Origin: Agapanthus africanus
Taxonomy: Eukaryota; Streptophyta; Magnoliopsida; Asparagales; Amaryllidaceae
Assembly: GCA_030015575.1 (NCBI GenBank)
Contig: JASDDO010000024.1
Coordinates: 216,524,996-216,588,995 of the forward strand
Reading direction: 5' to 3'
Length of the DNA stretch: 64,000 nucleotides
The notes under the pieces were generated by a model, which did no database searches, was not told where the DNA came from, and saw only the letters and a list, made by a program, of their open reading frames with translations. The position numbers were made by a program, and so were the translations under genes. Of the stretch, positions 53,598-63,690 are shown in pieces. The first letter of the stretch is position 1. Each line of letters starts with the position of its first letter.

Positions 53598-53802
53598 AGT
53601 GCTTTGCACTTCTTATGAGCCTCTGGTTCTTTAAAACAAGAAGAAAACAATAAAATAAAAATAGTGCTTTGCACTTTTATGAACCTCTGGTTCTTGAAAC
53701 AAAAAAAAAATTTATTTTTCTTTGATCTAATTTAGATCAAGAAATCAAATAGTGCTTTGCACTTCTGTTCTTGAATCTAAAAGATTCTTAGTGCTTTGCA
53801 CT
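53598..53802 (+). repeat. Four AGTGC-TTT-GCACT micro-hairpins
   Basis: Identical 13-bp hairpins at 53598, 53663, 53751 and 53790 in the LTR leader. Confidence 0.9.
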
Positions 53803-54424
53803 TCTAAACTGCGCCATTGCGCTCTTGAGAGAGCGCCACGTGTCAGCTACAGAACAACTTGCGCTATGCGCTCTTGAAATAGAGCTTTGCTCTCTGGAAT
53901 TGGCGCACCTCACCAGAGCGCGCCACGTGTCAGCAGCGCAACAGCGCAGCGCACTGCGCTGTTGCGCTTGCGCTCGCCAGAGCATGACACGTGTCCTCAC
54001 CACAAGCGCTTGCGCTCAGTGATTGGCGCAAAGCGCCTGACAAATGCAATGCATTTCACTTCCTGAAGGGCCAGACCTAATTAAAAGGCTTAACAGGCCT
54101 AATAAATAAAATGTTATGCATTGTTTGAAAGGGCAGAGCCCAATTGAAAGGTCCAATGGACCAAAACAAATAATCTGCATCATAATAAAAAGAGGCAGAG
54201 CCCAGTCAAAATGGGCATAAATGGCCTGAAGTAATGCAATGCATTATTTAAGTGTGGGCAAAGCCCTAGCACAGGTCTAATAGACCAAAAATAAATAAGG
54301 GTGTTGAACATTTTCAACTGGACTTAGCCCAATCATGGCCGTAAGTCCTTAAATTAAATTGGTTGAGCAAAGATTGCTCTCTTAAATCAATTTATATCCG
54401 GTTCGAGGGTACATCTCCGAGCTC

Positions 54425-54464
54425 CTCTGACACCTATCGTTGTAATCCTTCAATGACGTCAGAG
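54425..54464 (+). other. Conserved two-part hairpin, copy 1 in Tat F
   Basis: CTCTGAC/GTCAGAG outer stem and TCGTTG/CAATGA inner stem, the latter kept by a G-T wobble. Confidence 0.7.
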
Positions 54465-54498
54465 AGGTGACGGGTCCCGACGACCACATACATGAATA

Positions 54499-54805
54499 CG
54501 GACTGCGGGGTCCTTAAACTCGTGGACCGAAACGTCCTTAAACTAATGTCGGACCGAAACGTCCCTAAACTAATATTGGACCGAAACGTCCTTAAACTAA
54601 TGTCGGACCGAAACGTCCCTAAACTAATATCGGACCGAAACGTCCTTAAACTAATATCGGACCGAGACGTCCTTAAACTAATGTCGGACCGAGACGTCCA
54701 TAAACTAATATCGGACCACCCCGTCCCTAAACTGGAATATGGACCACCACGTCCCTAAACTGGCGATGGACCACCACGTCCCTAAACTGGAAAATGGACC
54801 ACTAC
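54499..54805 (+). repeat. GGAC-N6-GTCC tandem array, Tat F
   Basis: Twelve units of 25-30 bp. Loops in order: TGCGGG once, CGAAAC five times, CGAGAC twice, CACCCC, CACCAC twice, CACTAC; each is followed by C(T/C)TAAACT or nearly so. Confidence 0.9.
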
Positions 54806-54969
54806 GTCCCTAAACTGGAACAATAGAGCCTTCAAATGCTCTTTTGTCGGATCTAAACGGTCCCGTTTAAGTTGATCTTAGCCCCAAATACGGCTAACGC
54901 ATCCTTAGACATTTAAATGAATGATAAAACTCCAAATCAATTTTGGTTCAAGGGTACATCTCTGAACTC

Positions 54970-55009
54970 CTCTGACACCTGTCGTTGTAATCCTTCAACG
55001 ACGTCAGAG
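54970..55009 (+). other. Conserved two-part hairpin, copy 2 in Tat F
   Basis: Perfect CTCTGAC/GTCAGAG and GTCGTTG/CAACGAC stems, loop TAATCCTT, side bulge ACCT. Confidence 0.75.
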
Positions 55010-55558
55010 AGGTGACGAGTCCTGACGGCCATATATTAATCACTACGTTAAGTTGATCTTAGTCTAAAACAGGACTAACGTATCCTTAACGAACGTTTAA
55101 GTTCTTAGCCGCAACACGACTAATGCATCCTTAAACTAAAAACACCAAACCCAAATCTAAGTAAATACGGATTTGGACTAATCCACGTCCTACGGGCGAC
55201 GGCATTACTCAGTCTCCGTATACAATCCACGGGCAACCACAAACAAAACAAACACACACGACACGAAGTGAAATTCTGGAGAAGGAGAAAGTTGTTACCG
55301 CGATGCGGTAGCGTAATTAACTGCAGGGGCTTGCGCCTGCAGGGAAGAGCGGCCCCACAATCAAAAACCCCTCACCCTGAGGGGGAATCTGACGAAGTCT
55401 GCTACATCGGCCGCATCTGTCTAAACCTCTGATACACGGTGTCATAAATTAACTTGGCATCTTCGGAGAGGTAGACGGATAAAACCACATAGCATCTGCC
55501 CCGAATCTCAGGCTAGACGTCCTCATGTCTCGGCCGCCGTTCGGAGGGGAACAGATTC

Positions 55559-55577
55559 TGGCACGCCCGGTGGGACC
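55559..55577 (+). other. Primer-binding site of Tat F
   Basis: TGGCACGCCCGGTGGGACC, five bases after the LTR end. A TGG start fits a tRNA CCA end; tRNA not assigned. Confidence 0.75.
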
Positions 55578-55702
55578 TCTTCCTCTTTCCACTCCACACT
55601 TCATGTGTAGTCCTCGTGAACCAATCGCGGTTTGTTGTGGTTGCTTGTGGATTCAAAGTACTTAGATTTGGTGTCTTTCTCCATGCAGAAAACAGAAGAT
55701 CG

Positions 55703-56854
55703 ATGGCTTCTAATTGCACCAACTGCTCGAAGTGCCACTGCAACGGACGCTCCACCTCACCGGGAGGTGTAGCATATGGGCCCCAAGCGGCTTCCTTCCT
55801 CGCTCTGCCGGTAGACCAGGTGACCCAAGCCACTACTGGCCTGTTCTTCGGGACCATGATCCCACCTACAAGCTTCTCTATGCCAATACCTGCACCGGAA
55901 GTAAACAAGAAGTCGATCTTCGACTGGCTCACTGCTACGACGACCCCTGTCAACGGGTCGCCTACTGCAAAACCAACAGCTTCGGTTTTCGCCAGGCTGG
56001 ATCAGAATTCTAAACCGGCCGTCCCAAGGAAGGCAATGACTGCTGCTCCAGAAGTCGTCAAGACGGCTTCCCTTGTCAAAGAGTCAGTCTTTTCAAGACT
56101 GACGACTCCTGCCCTTGCTCGAGGATCTGTCTTCAACAGGTTGAATATCACACCTCAAAAGACAACCTCAGTCTTTAAGAGACTAACACCGGCGGTGCCT
56201 CATTCAGACAGGGGGCAAAAAGAAGTTATCTCTATCTCTGAGCCAATCCCAACAGCTCGTCATGCTCGACGTCGCCATTGGCAACGAGTAAGAAAGGCAG
56301 GGGGCAACTCCCCCTCAGGGCTAACTCCACCGGCTCCAGCGGTGGAAGTCAACGCTGCTGTTCCAACTGGGAAAAACTTTGAACTGCTGAGGAGGGTACG
56401 GAAGAACTCTCCAATCGCTACATTGAAGAGATCTCCTCCACCTGCGGAGAGAGTTCCAGAAACGAAGCAAGAACAACCCCCTCAACGGCTGTCTTCAAGA
56501 ATTTATAAAGTTTGGCGAAGGATTCAAGACTCTGTGATTGACCCAGGTCACTCTCGTCGCCAGAAAAAGGCGAAGGTCGATAAAGACAAGGATTGTCCCA
56601 TTAAACAGCAGGGGACAGCAGCTGCTAGGGTGCCCCCTTCAATGGTTCCTTCAACCTCAACGGCCCATAAAAGAAGGAGGCCAGAGAAAACCCCCGCGTC
56701 AGCGGCAAAAGTTAAAAATGGTGAACCTAAAAGCCCCAAGTCAGGAGGCATAACAGTTCATACGGTTTACATGGCATCGGGAAAAGAGGACAGCCGTACA
56801 TCTACGGGTCATAGATCGCTTACACGGTCAGTGACCAAGGCTCAGGAGCAGTAA
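55703..56854 (+). CDS. Tat F gag, N-terminal region
   Basis: Starts MASNCTNCSKCHCNGR, a tight Cys cluster that could bind metal. The rest is low-complexity and basic, with five motifs of the form S(V/I)F-x-(R/W)L: KSIFDWL, ASVFARL, ESVFSRL, GSVFNRL and TSVFKRL (about 55910-56190). It ends with PQRLSSRIYKVWRRIQDS and a His/Ser tail. The region precedes the gag core and has no enzyme motif. The start matches Tat B's at 6640. Role unknown; short linear motifs for self-assembly or host binding are possible (inference). Confidence 0.75.
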   Translation: MASNCTNCSKCHCNGRSTSPGGVAYGPQAASFLALPVDQVTQATTGLFFGTMIPPTSFSMPIPAPEVNKKSIFDWLTATTTPVNGSPTAKPTASVFARLDQNSKPAVPRKAMTAAPEVVKTASLVKESVFSRLTTPALARGSVFNRLNITPQKTTSVFKRLTPAVPHSDRGQKEVISISEPIPTARHARRRHWQRVRKAGGNSPSGLTPPAPAVEVNAAVPTGKNFELLRRVRKNSPIATLKRSPPPAERVPETKQEQPPQRLSSRIYKVWRRIQDSVIDPGHSRRQKKAKVDKDKDCPIKQQGTAAARVPPSMVPSTSTAHKRRRPEKTPASAAKVKNGEPKSPKSGGITVHTVYMASGKEDSRTSTGHRSLTRSVTKAQEQ

Positions 56855-56869
56855 CAGAAGCTCCAGGAG

Positions 56870-59485
56870 ATGATGAACGCTATGGCCGCACTTACAGGGC
56901 CGAAAGAAACCCCGGAAACATCCTCAGAAGAACGTCAAGAACAAGAAACGGACGCCGAATTCTTTCGGCGCGTGCTAGAGAAGAAAGATAAAGAAGCTGC
57001 GGAGCAGGCAGCCAACATAAAGAAAATGGCCCTCCTATTCCAGGATATGATGGGTATGATGATTCAACAAGATCCGCCTGCTGGAGATCCCCCGATCATT
57101 CTTGAAGACGATAGGGGAGAGACATCGAATCCTCCACCGTCTCTATCCGCAGCTAAAGAGGATACCATATCAAAAGCTAATTTGGATGAATACATCGCCC
57201 AGCAAATACGGGTGCATCAAGCGACTGAAGCAGCCGGTCAGGTCGTAAAGACGGGGCGGCCATATCCGGGTTGGTACGATCAGATTAAGTACCCGCCAGG
57301 TTATACAATTCCTAAGTTCCATGTCTACAAGGGGACGGGCAATCTTCATCAACATGTTGCCCAGTTCAGGGCGCTCTGCGGCAACACCGGCGGTGACGAC
57401 AAGCTGTTGCTTCGCCAGTTTGTTGGAAGCTTATCAGATACGGCGTTCGAGTGGTATTCTGAACTCCCAGATGACTCTATTAAAACCTTCGCGGAGATGG
57501 AGCTGCTGTTCACTCAGCGTTTTGCAAGTGCCAGTGAGCGTACCCCGATGATGGCACTGATTAACGCCAGGGTAAAACCCGGCGAGACGTGGGTTCAGTA
57601 CACTATACGATGGCGGAATTTATGGTCAAAGTGTGAGCAGCGCATTGAAGAAGCTCCCGCAGTTGGTATGTTTGTGGGAACCCTCGATCCACAAGCAACC
57701 ATCTCACAATTTATGATGTTTTTCAAGCCAACTACCTTCCAGGCGTTGATTGACAAACTAGCGCAAATGGATCAAATGGGCCATAAGCCTCCTCTTCCAA
57801 GGCCGGACTCCCGAAATGACAAAGGGAAGGGAAAAGCGATCGTCGTCGCTAATGCTCAACAACAACCAAGCGACCCGAAGCCAGTGGCTCGTCAAAATAG
57901 TATGCGCCCGTACGTACCCCTTGAGGATAGGATGGGACGTCCTTATTCCTTTCCCCGCGATAAAACGAAGAGGTTATTCGAGCTGGCGTTGCGCAACAGA
58001 CTCATAAATCTGCCGGATCCAAAACGTCCGTTGCAGCCAAGTGACGTCAACGAGCCCAACTACTGTCCTTATCATCGAATACTAGGCCATCCGATTGAAG
58101 ATTGCTACGTTTTCAAGAATTGGCTTGAGAACCAGTACCGACAGGGCAAGTTCGCGTTATCTGACAAATGGAAGGTGAATCCCCCGCAGCCCCACAGCTC
58201 TAAGGGGACGAATACGCCGGGGGCAACATGCTCCGTCATCGAAGAAGCTCCTTGGGAGGTTGTATTATCAGCCAAGACAAAGAGAATGCTAAACGATCTT
58301 CAGGCATGTCCAGCAATCAAGTGGAAGAACCCGTTGGAACCGCAGGTCATTGAAGGGATGTTGAAACTGCGTACAACTCCAAAGACTGATGGTAGTGGCT
58401 CAAACACCCGCAACCAGCCGTCAAAATCTTCGAAAAAGAAGAGGAAGAAATATAAGAAACCCGTGAAGCCTGGCGACCATCGCACGGACTTACAAAAGCA
58501 AATTGACGCGCTGGATGAATACAACCAAAAGGCGCAGACTCCCATTACGCTCGAAGAGTTCCTCGATCACGTCTTTCAAGAAGAAGATGAGGGAGAAAGT
58601 TCATCAGATGAATCCGAGGAATATTTAGCGAGCTGTCATATGATCTCCCATTCGATCACGAACGATGAAGAGACTTCTGGCACTAAAACGCTGGGGGCAG
58701 ATACTGAATCAAAAATTCCGGAGCTATCATTCGAAATGATTGACGCGTTCCTTAACGAAGCTCGACTGAAAAGTAAAGCTGATCGAGAACGCGAGATGGC
58801 TATATTTGAAAGGGCCAAGCGCCAGCGACTTGATGAAAGAGCTGAGGCTATCCCACTGGAGCAAAACACCTTCGCTACCGACAAAAGCCAATTCAAGATA
58901 AAGAAAAGGTTTGCTAAGGCCACATCAATGGGCATGAAGCTACCATCCTCTGAAGGAAAAATTACTGGTGAAATAGAAATGCACCCCTCCTATTGCTTAT
59001 ATCATCAAAAGGTTTCACACCCCACTCAAGAATGCAAAGCTTTCGATAAATGGTGGCAAGGATATGTTGCTCGTCAACAACGCTTCAAGCGGGAAAAGCG
59101 TAAGACTCGTCGAGAGCAAAGAGATACGACCGAAGAGCTTAAAAGAACTACCGGCGATTGTCGCATGGTTAACACTGCCGGGTCACAAGTGCCTACATTC
59201 GGGAGCGATTCTGATGAAGAGCTGGAACTCGCCCCTCTCTTTAAAGAGTCAACTTCAGGAAAAGAAGAAGAGCCAAAGGTTTGCGAAAATATCCAGCTAC
59301 GCAATCGGACGTTACCTGAAAAGAATCTCGGACCCTTAAACAAGAAAGATAAAGGGAAAGAAAAGGTTTATGAGGATATTACTCTAGATGACCAAGTTGC
59401 GGAAGAGCTAACCGCCAAGAATCCGCCGAAAAGAAATAAGGTGGATTACAATGTCTTGGCGCATCTGAGGAAGCTGCCCTCATAA
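56870..59485 (+). CDS. Tat F gag core with zinc-like modules (long open block)
   Basis: 871 codons open. An N-terminal helix (EFFRRVLEKKDKEAAEQAAN) is followed by the gag core PF03732 (about 57180-57790; GWYDQIKYPPGYTIPKF, LLLRQFVGSLSDTAFEWYSE, QRFASASERTP). Then PYSFPRDKTKRLFELALRN and a first YCPYHRILGHPIEDCYVF module (57940-58160), a Lys-rich stretch (58430-58460), an acidic region with SCHMISHS, a helix MIDAFLNEARLKSKADRERE (about 58735-58810), a second YCLYHQKVSHPTQECKAF module (58990-59050), and FGSDSDEELE (about 59200). Particle-forming and nucleic-acid-binding role by family. Confidence 0.85.
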   Translation: MMNAMAALTGPKETPETSSEERQEQETDAEFFRRVLEKKDKEAAEQAANIKKMALLFQDMMGMMIQQDPPAGDPPIILEDDRGETSNPPPSLSAAKEDTISKANLDEYIAQQIRVHQATEAAGQVVKTGRPYPGWYDQIKYPPGYTIPKFHVYKGTGNLHQHVAQFRALCGNTGGDDKLLLRQFVGSLSDTAFEWYSELPDDSIKTFAEMELLFTQRFASASERTPMMALINARVKPGETWVQYTIRWRNLWSKCEQRIEEAPAVGMFVGTLDPQATISQFMMFFKPTTFQALIDKLAQMDQMGHKPPLPRPDSRNDKGKGKAIVVANAQQQPSDPKPVARQNSMRPYVPLEDRMGRPYSFPRDKTKRLFELALRNRLINLPDPKRPLQPSDVNEPNYCPYHRILGHPIEDCYVFKNWLENQYRQGKFALSDKWKVNPPQPHSSKGTNTPGATCSVIEEAPWEVVLSAKTKRMLNDLQACPAIKWKNPLEPQVIEGMLKLRTTPKTDGSGSNTRNQPSKSSKKKRKKYKKPVKPGDHRTDLQKQIDALDEYNQKAQTPITLEEFLDHVFQEEDEGESSSDESEEYLASCHMISHSITNDEETSGTKTLGADTESKIPELSFEMIDAFLNEARLKSKADREREMAIFERAKRQRLDERAEAIPLEQNTFATDKSQFKIKKRFAKATSMGMKLPSSEGKITGEIEMHPSYCLYHQKVSHPTQECKAFDKWWQGYVARQQRFKREKRKTRREQRDTTEELKRTTGDCRMVNTAGSQVPTFGSDSDEELELAPLFKESTSGKEEEPKVCENIQLRNRTLPEKNLGPLNKKDKGKEKVYEDITLDDQVAEELTAKNPPKRNKVDYNVLAHLRKLPS

Positions 59486-61400
59486 CTCAGCATTCTTGAT
59501 GCCTTGTTACTATCAAAAGAGGCGAGGGATTCTTTGATTAAAGCGCTACAAGATCCGGACCAGTTCCAAGCCTTCCTGGCCGAAGAAAAGATGAAGGATG
59601 AGTTGGAAGAGGTGCACACGGCCGACGTTGCTTTTGGCGATGAAGACCTTCTCCTTGGGACGCGCGAACACAATCGCCCGCTCTATGTCTCAGGATACTG
59701 CCATGATATAAAGATAGGCAAAATCCTGATCGATAATGGATCGTCTGTTAATCTCCTCAACGTGCGGGTGTTGAAGGAAATCTGCATGAGCGTCCAGCAC
59801 CTTGCGCGGGACAAGATCACCATCTCCGGGTTCGACTCCCAATCATCAAAGACTCTTGGATCTGTGATATTGACGTTACGCTTCGGGTTGCTCGTCACAG
59901 ATATTAAATTCCATGTCATAGACGTCAAGACATGTTACAATGCTCTGCTCGGACGACCATGGTTACACGAGTACAATATTATCCCTTCTACACAGCATCA
60001 GTGTATGAAATATTGTAAGGATGGTCTCGAGTACACTGTGGCAGGAGAATTGAATCCGTTTTCAGTGAATGAAGTTCGTAAGTATGAAGATGCCAAATAC
60101 TTCTTGCCGAGTTTCGAAGACACGGAAAGATGTCACAAGCCTGAGAACAAAACTAACGCCACCATCCCTGTCTTCGGCAGCGATACCGAGGAGGAAGAGG
60201 ATATAACTTATTCGGGTCCGCCCCAATACACCAAGCTGGGACCATCCGTTCCTTCATTGATCTTCGGTAGTGATTCGGAGGATGAAGTTCATGCTGTATT
60301 CCTTGCTCGGCTGTCAATCCGAACTTCTGCTGACGAAGAGCGAAGTCTACAGATAGCCATGGTGCCGCCTAGACACCATAAAGAACTGGATGCACTTAAT
60401 ATCTACAGTGTAGAAGAGTTTCGGACATTCTATATCCCTCCCAGGAGAAAGAGAGAGAAAGCAATTTTGCTTTACCGCTCTGAAGAAAATAAAGTGGAGA
60501 AAGAGATCTGGTATGGAGCAGATCCAACGCTGGACAGGCTTCAACCCATTCGTCTACCCAGATATTATACGGAAGGTTTGAAAAAGCTGCTGAAGCGCCA
60601 AGGGATACCCTTCGAACAGACTGTTAGGAAGGCCAAATTCTATGACAGGGTCTGGAACGTCCCCGGAACTCAACACAAGCTACCTAATGGGAGGATGGAG
60701 ACGATCGGGCTCGGATACATCCGTTCAAAGAAACGACAGCTATTAAACAGCTGCTATTTCATATATGACTTCAATGAAGAAGCGGATGCTCAATGGGAGG
60801 ACGCTAATCCTGAGCCAATAAAAGTGCCAGATGCAAAGGAACCCAGTCCATCGTTCGAAGAACAAATGGACAAGCTTATAAGAGAAGCGGGTCAAAAGGT
60901 CCGAGATGACCATAACCGCGAAATGGTCATCTACGAGAAAGCCAGAACGCAACGCCTTCTCCAACAAGCCGTGAAAGATGAAAAGGATGCTCCCTGTCAA
61001 CCTGTTATAAAGAAGGCTCAGCGCAAAAGCAGAAATAAGTCGAAAGGCCAAAAAGGCGCTCAACAACAACAAAGCAGGGCTAAGAAGCCACGCAAACGGG
61101 AGTCGAGCGCTATTGATCTATCCCTTATGAAGAAAATGGGTCAAGCTTACTCGTTTCCTCAGGACAAGACGAAGAAGATACTTGACCTCGCTCTAAAACA
61201 TCAGATGCTTACACCGCCGGCTTACACCGCCGGAGTCCAAACACCCCGAACAAGCAGGCGAAGTCTCACACCCAGACTATTGCTCTTATCACCGAGTAAT
61301 AGGACATCGTCTCGAAGATTTCTTTACCTTCAAGAATTGGGTCGAAGATCAGTACCAGCTTGGCAAATTCGCTCTGTCTGACAACTGGAGGGTAACGCCA
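59486..61400 (+). CDS. Tat F protease and linker
   Basis: Retropepsin-like domain about 59690-60050, with active-site Asp-Asn-Gly-Ser at 59732-59743 in IDNGSSVNLLNVRVL and LGRPWLHEYNIIPST. Then two acidic FGSD blocks (about 60175 and 60260), RSKKRQLLNSCYFIYDF, the helix SFEEQMDKLIREAGQKVRDD (about 60850-60910), a basic run (61015-61110), AYSFPQDKTKKILDLALKH (about 61145-61200) and a third Cys-His module (61275-61380). The last segments repeat the order seen in the gag block. Broken at a few places. Confidence 0.8.
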
Positions 61401-61439
61401 CCACAAAAGCACGAACCCAAGGCCACGGAAGAAAAACCA

Positions 61440-63140
61440 GTTCCACATTGGGATTGGAAGCGAATTCGCACCTGTCACATGATCACAATATTAAAAGAAA
61501 AGCCCGAGGACATAGATGTGCTCCCTTGGTGCTTCGAAAACAGCAGCGACGAGATAATCTCAGAATTCCCACCAGCGCCAAAAGAACTAGAAGATGGAAT
61601 CCATACCACTGCAGATAACCTCAAGAAGATTGAGTTGGGGACAGCAAAAGATCCACGACCGACATTCATCAGCGAGTTACTATCTAAAGAAAGGGTAGCT
61701 GCGTTAAAGGATGTGCTTCTGCAGCATAGAGATTGCTTCGCGTGGAACTATTCCGAAATGCCGGGACTAGATCCAGAAATGGCTGTACACAAGTTGGCGA
61801 TATCCCCGGACATCAAGCCAGTCAAACATGCGCCGAGGAGAATGCGACTCGAGCTTGAAATGAGTATCAACGCCGAGGTTAAGAAGCTGATCGACTCCGG
61901 TTTTATCCAGGAGGTCCAATATCCTGAATGGATCGCTAACATCGTTCCGGTGATGAAGAAAAATGGGACGGTGCGCATGTGCGTGGACTTTCGGGTTCTC
62001 AATAAAGCTTGCCCGAAGGATGATTTTCCAGTGCCAGTCACCGAATTGATGATAGACAATACATCCACTCATGAGGTTTTCTCTTTCATGGACGGCTCAT
62101 CGGGGTATAACCAGATAAAGATGCATCCAGAAGACCAGAAGCACACAGCCTTCAGGACCCCTTTAGGAATATTCTGTTACAAGGTGATGCCCTTCGGTTT
62201 AAAGAACGCCGGTGCCACCTACCAAAGGGCCATAACGAAGATCTTCGACGACCTTATACACGAAATCGTCGAATGCTATATCGATGATCTTGTGGTTAAA
62301 AGCAAATCATACGAGGAACATCTCGAGCATCTGAAGACCGTATTTCAACGCCTTCGACAATACAACTTGAAAATGAACCCGCTCAAGTGTGCATTAGGAG
62401 TTTCCTCAGGCAAATTCCTGGGATTCATTGTTCGACACCGAGGTATTAAAATAGATCCGTCAAAGATTAAAGCGATCATGGAAATGCCTCCGCCGAGAAC
62501 TCTTAAACAGCTGCGGTCTCTCCAAGGGAAGCTCGCGTATATACGGCGATTTATAGCCAACCTTTCAGGAAAATGCCGTCCTTACAGTCACCTGATGAAG
62601 AAGGGAACCCCATTCGTCTGGGATCAAAAATGCCAAAGCGCGCTAGACGAGATCAAGCAATACCTGCAGAACCCGCCGGTGTTGGCCGCTCCGGTTAAGG
62701 GAAAGCCTCTCATTCTTTATACAACCGCCCTCGAAGGTTCTTTAGGCGCATTATGGGCACAAGAGAACGATCAAGGGAAAGAAAGAGAACTCTACTACTT
62801 AAGTCGAGTTCTACTGGGGGCAGAAAGCAACTACTCGCCCATTGAAAAACATTGCCTGGCATTGATCTTTGCGATAACAAAGCTTAGGCACTATGCGTTG
62901 GCACATGAGGTCGGTCTCATTTCAAAGGTGGACCCCCTTAAATTCTTGATATCAAAGGCTATATTGACGGGACGACTCGCTAAATGGGCCCTGCTCTTGA
63001 TGGAGTTCTCGATAACATATCAACCTCTCAAGGCAGTGAAAGGCCACGCCATCGCCGACTTCCTCGTTGAGCATCCGATACCCGCCGATTCTCCTCTAAA
63101 TTGCGATTTGCCAGACGAACATGCGTTCGATGCGATCGAC
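61440..63140 (+). CDS. Tat F reverse transcriptase and RNase H
   Basis: A short acidic lead (TCHMITILKEKPED, FPPAPKELEDG) is followed by RT (about 61730-62420) with RRMRLELEMSINAEVKKLID, KKNGTVRMCVDFRVLNKACP, AFRTPLGIFCYKVMPFGLKN and the catalytic Tyr-Ile-Asp-Asp at 62277-62288. Gypsy RNase H (about 62430-63140) follows with SLQGKLAYIRRFIANLSGKC, LYTTALEGSLGALWAQEN, HCLALIFAITKLRHY and GRLAKWALLLMEFSITYQP. All main catalytic blocks are present in the visible sequence. Confidence 0.9.
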
Positions 63141-63149
63141 GGTGTTGAT

Positions 63150-63690
63150 ACCCGATGGGAACTTTATTTCGATGGAGCATATTCCATGAAAAAGCGCAAA
63201 CAAAGTGCTCCTATAATCAAATCGGGGGTAGGACTCATCTTTGTAACGCCACAAGGAGGAATAATGCGCTTTGCTTTCTCCCTGACGGAGCCAAGGACAA
63301 ACAACGAAGCCGAATACGAAGCTCTGATAGCAGGCCTCGAGATCGCCATTGACATGGGAATTGAAAACCTCCTCATATACGGGGATTCTCAACTGGTCGT
63401 TAGTCAAGTAAACGGCGACTACCAAACGTGCAAACCGGAGTTAGTGAAATACGGCGAAAAAGTGCAACAACTGTTGACCCAAATTCCCTCCTATACTTTG
63501 GAGAACATACCGCGTGCGGACAACAGCAAAGCAGATGCGTTGGCTAAACTTGCTAAAGAACTGGCTGACGAAAACCTCGATGACGTTAGAATCATGGTGC
63601 AAAGCCGTTGGGTGCTTGCCCCAGCAGAAATATCTCCGGAATCATCCGAAGAAAAAGGAGCGAGCGAGCAGACGACCCTGCAAGTAAAAG
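63150..63690 (+). CDS. Tat F archaeal-type RNase H
   Basis: WELYFDGAYSMKKRKQS, GVGLIFVTPQGGIMRF, NNEAEYEALIAGLEIAIDMG, YGDSQLVVSQVNGDYQT and SKADALAKLAKELADENL carry the Asp, Glu, Asp and Asp catalytic positions expected of this fold. It lies between gypsy RNase H and integrase, the Tat-lineage signature. Confidence 0.9.

Larger units (their letters stand above)
52916..55553 (+). repeat. 5' LTR of Tat F
   Basis: About 2.64 kb, TGTTTACCC to GGGGAACA. Layout: U3 with AGAGC-AAA-GCTCT and ATGAAGC-AAC-GCTTCAT hairpins, GACACGTGTC palindromes (53068-53220), TATA box at 53409, hairpin-rich leader with four AGTGC-TTT-GCACT copies, a second CACGTG block (53810-54030), long hairpin (54425-54464), GGAC-N6-GTCC array (54499-54805), a second copy of the long hairpin (54970-55009), and a U5-like end. 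Confidence 0.85.

Noticed and set aside
54492-54758. Frame with repeated LKLMSDRNVPKL peptides in the Tat F LTR
   Set aside because: A by-product of the GGAC-N6-GTCC array inside the LTR, not a protein gene.
54499-54805. CRISPR-like appearance of short regular repeats with variable parts
   Set aside because: The variable part is six bases inside a hairpin, units are contiguous, and the context is a plant LTR. No cas genes and no prokaryotic features.
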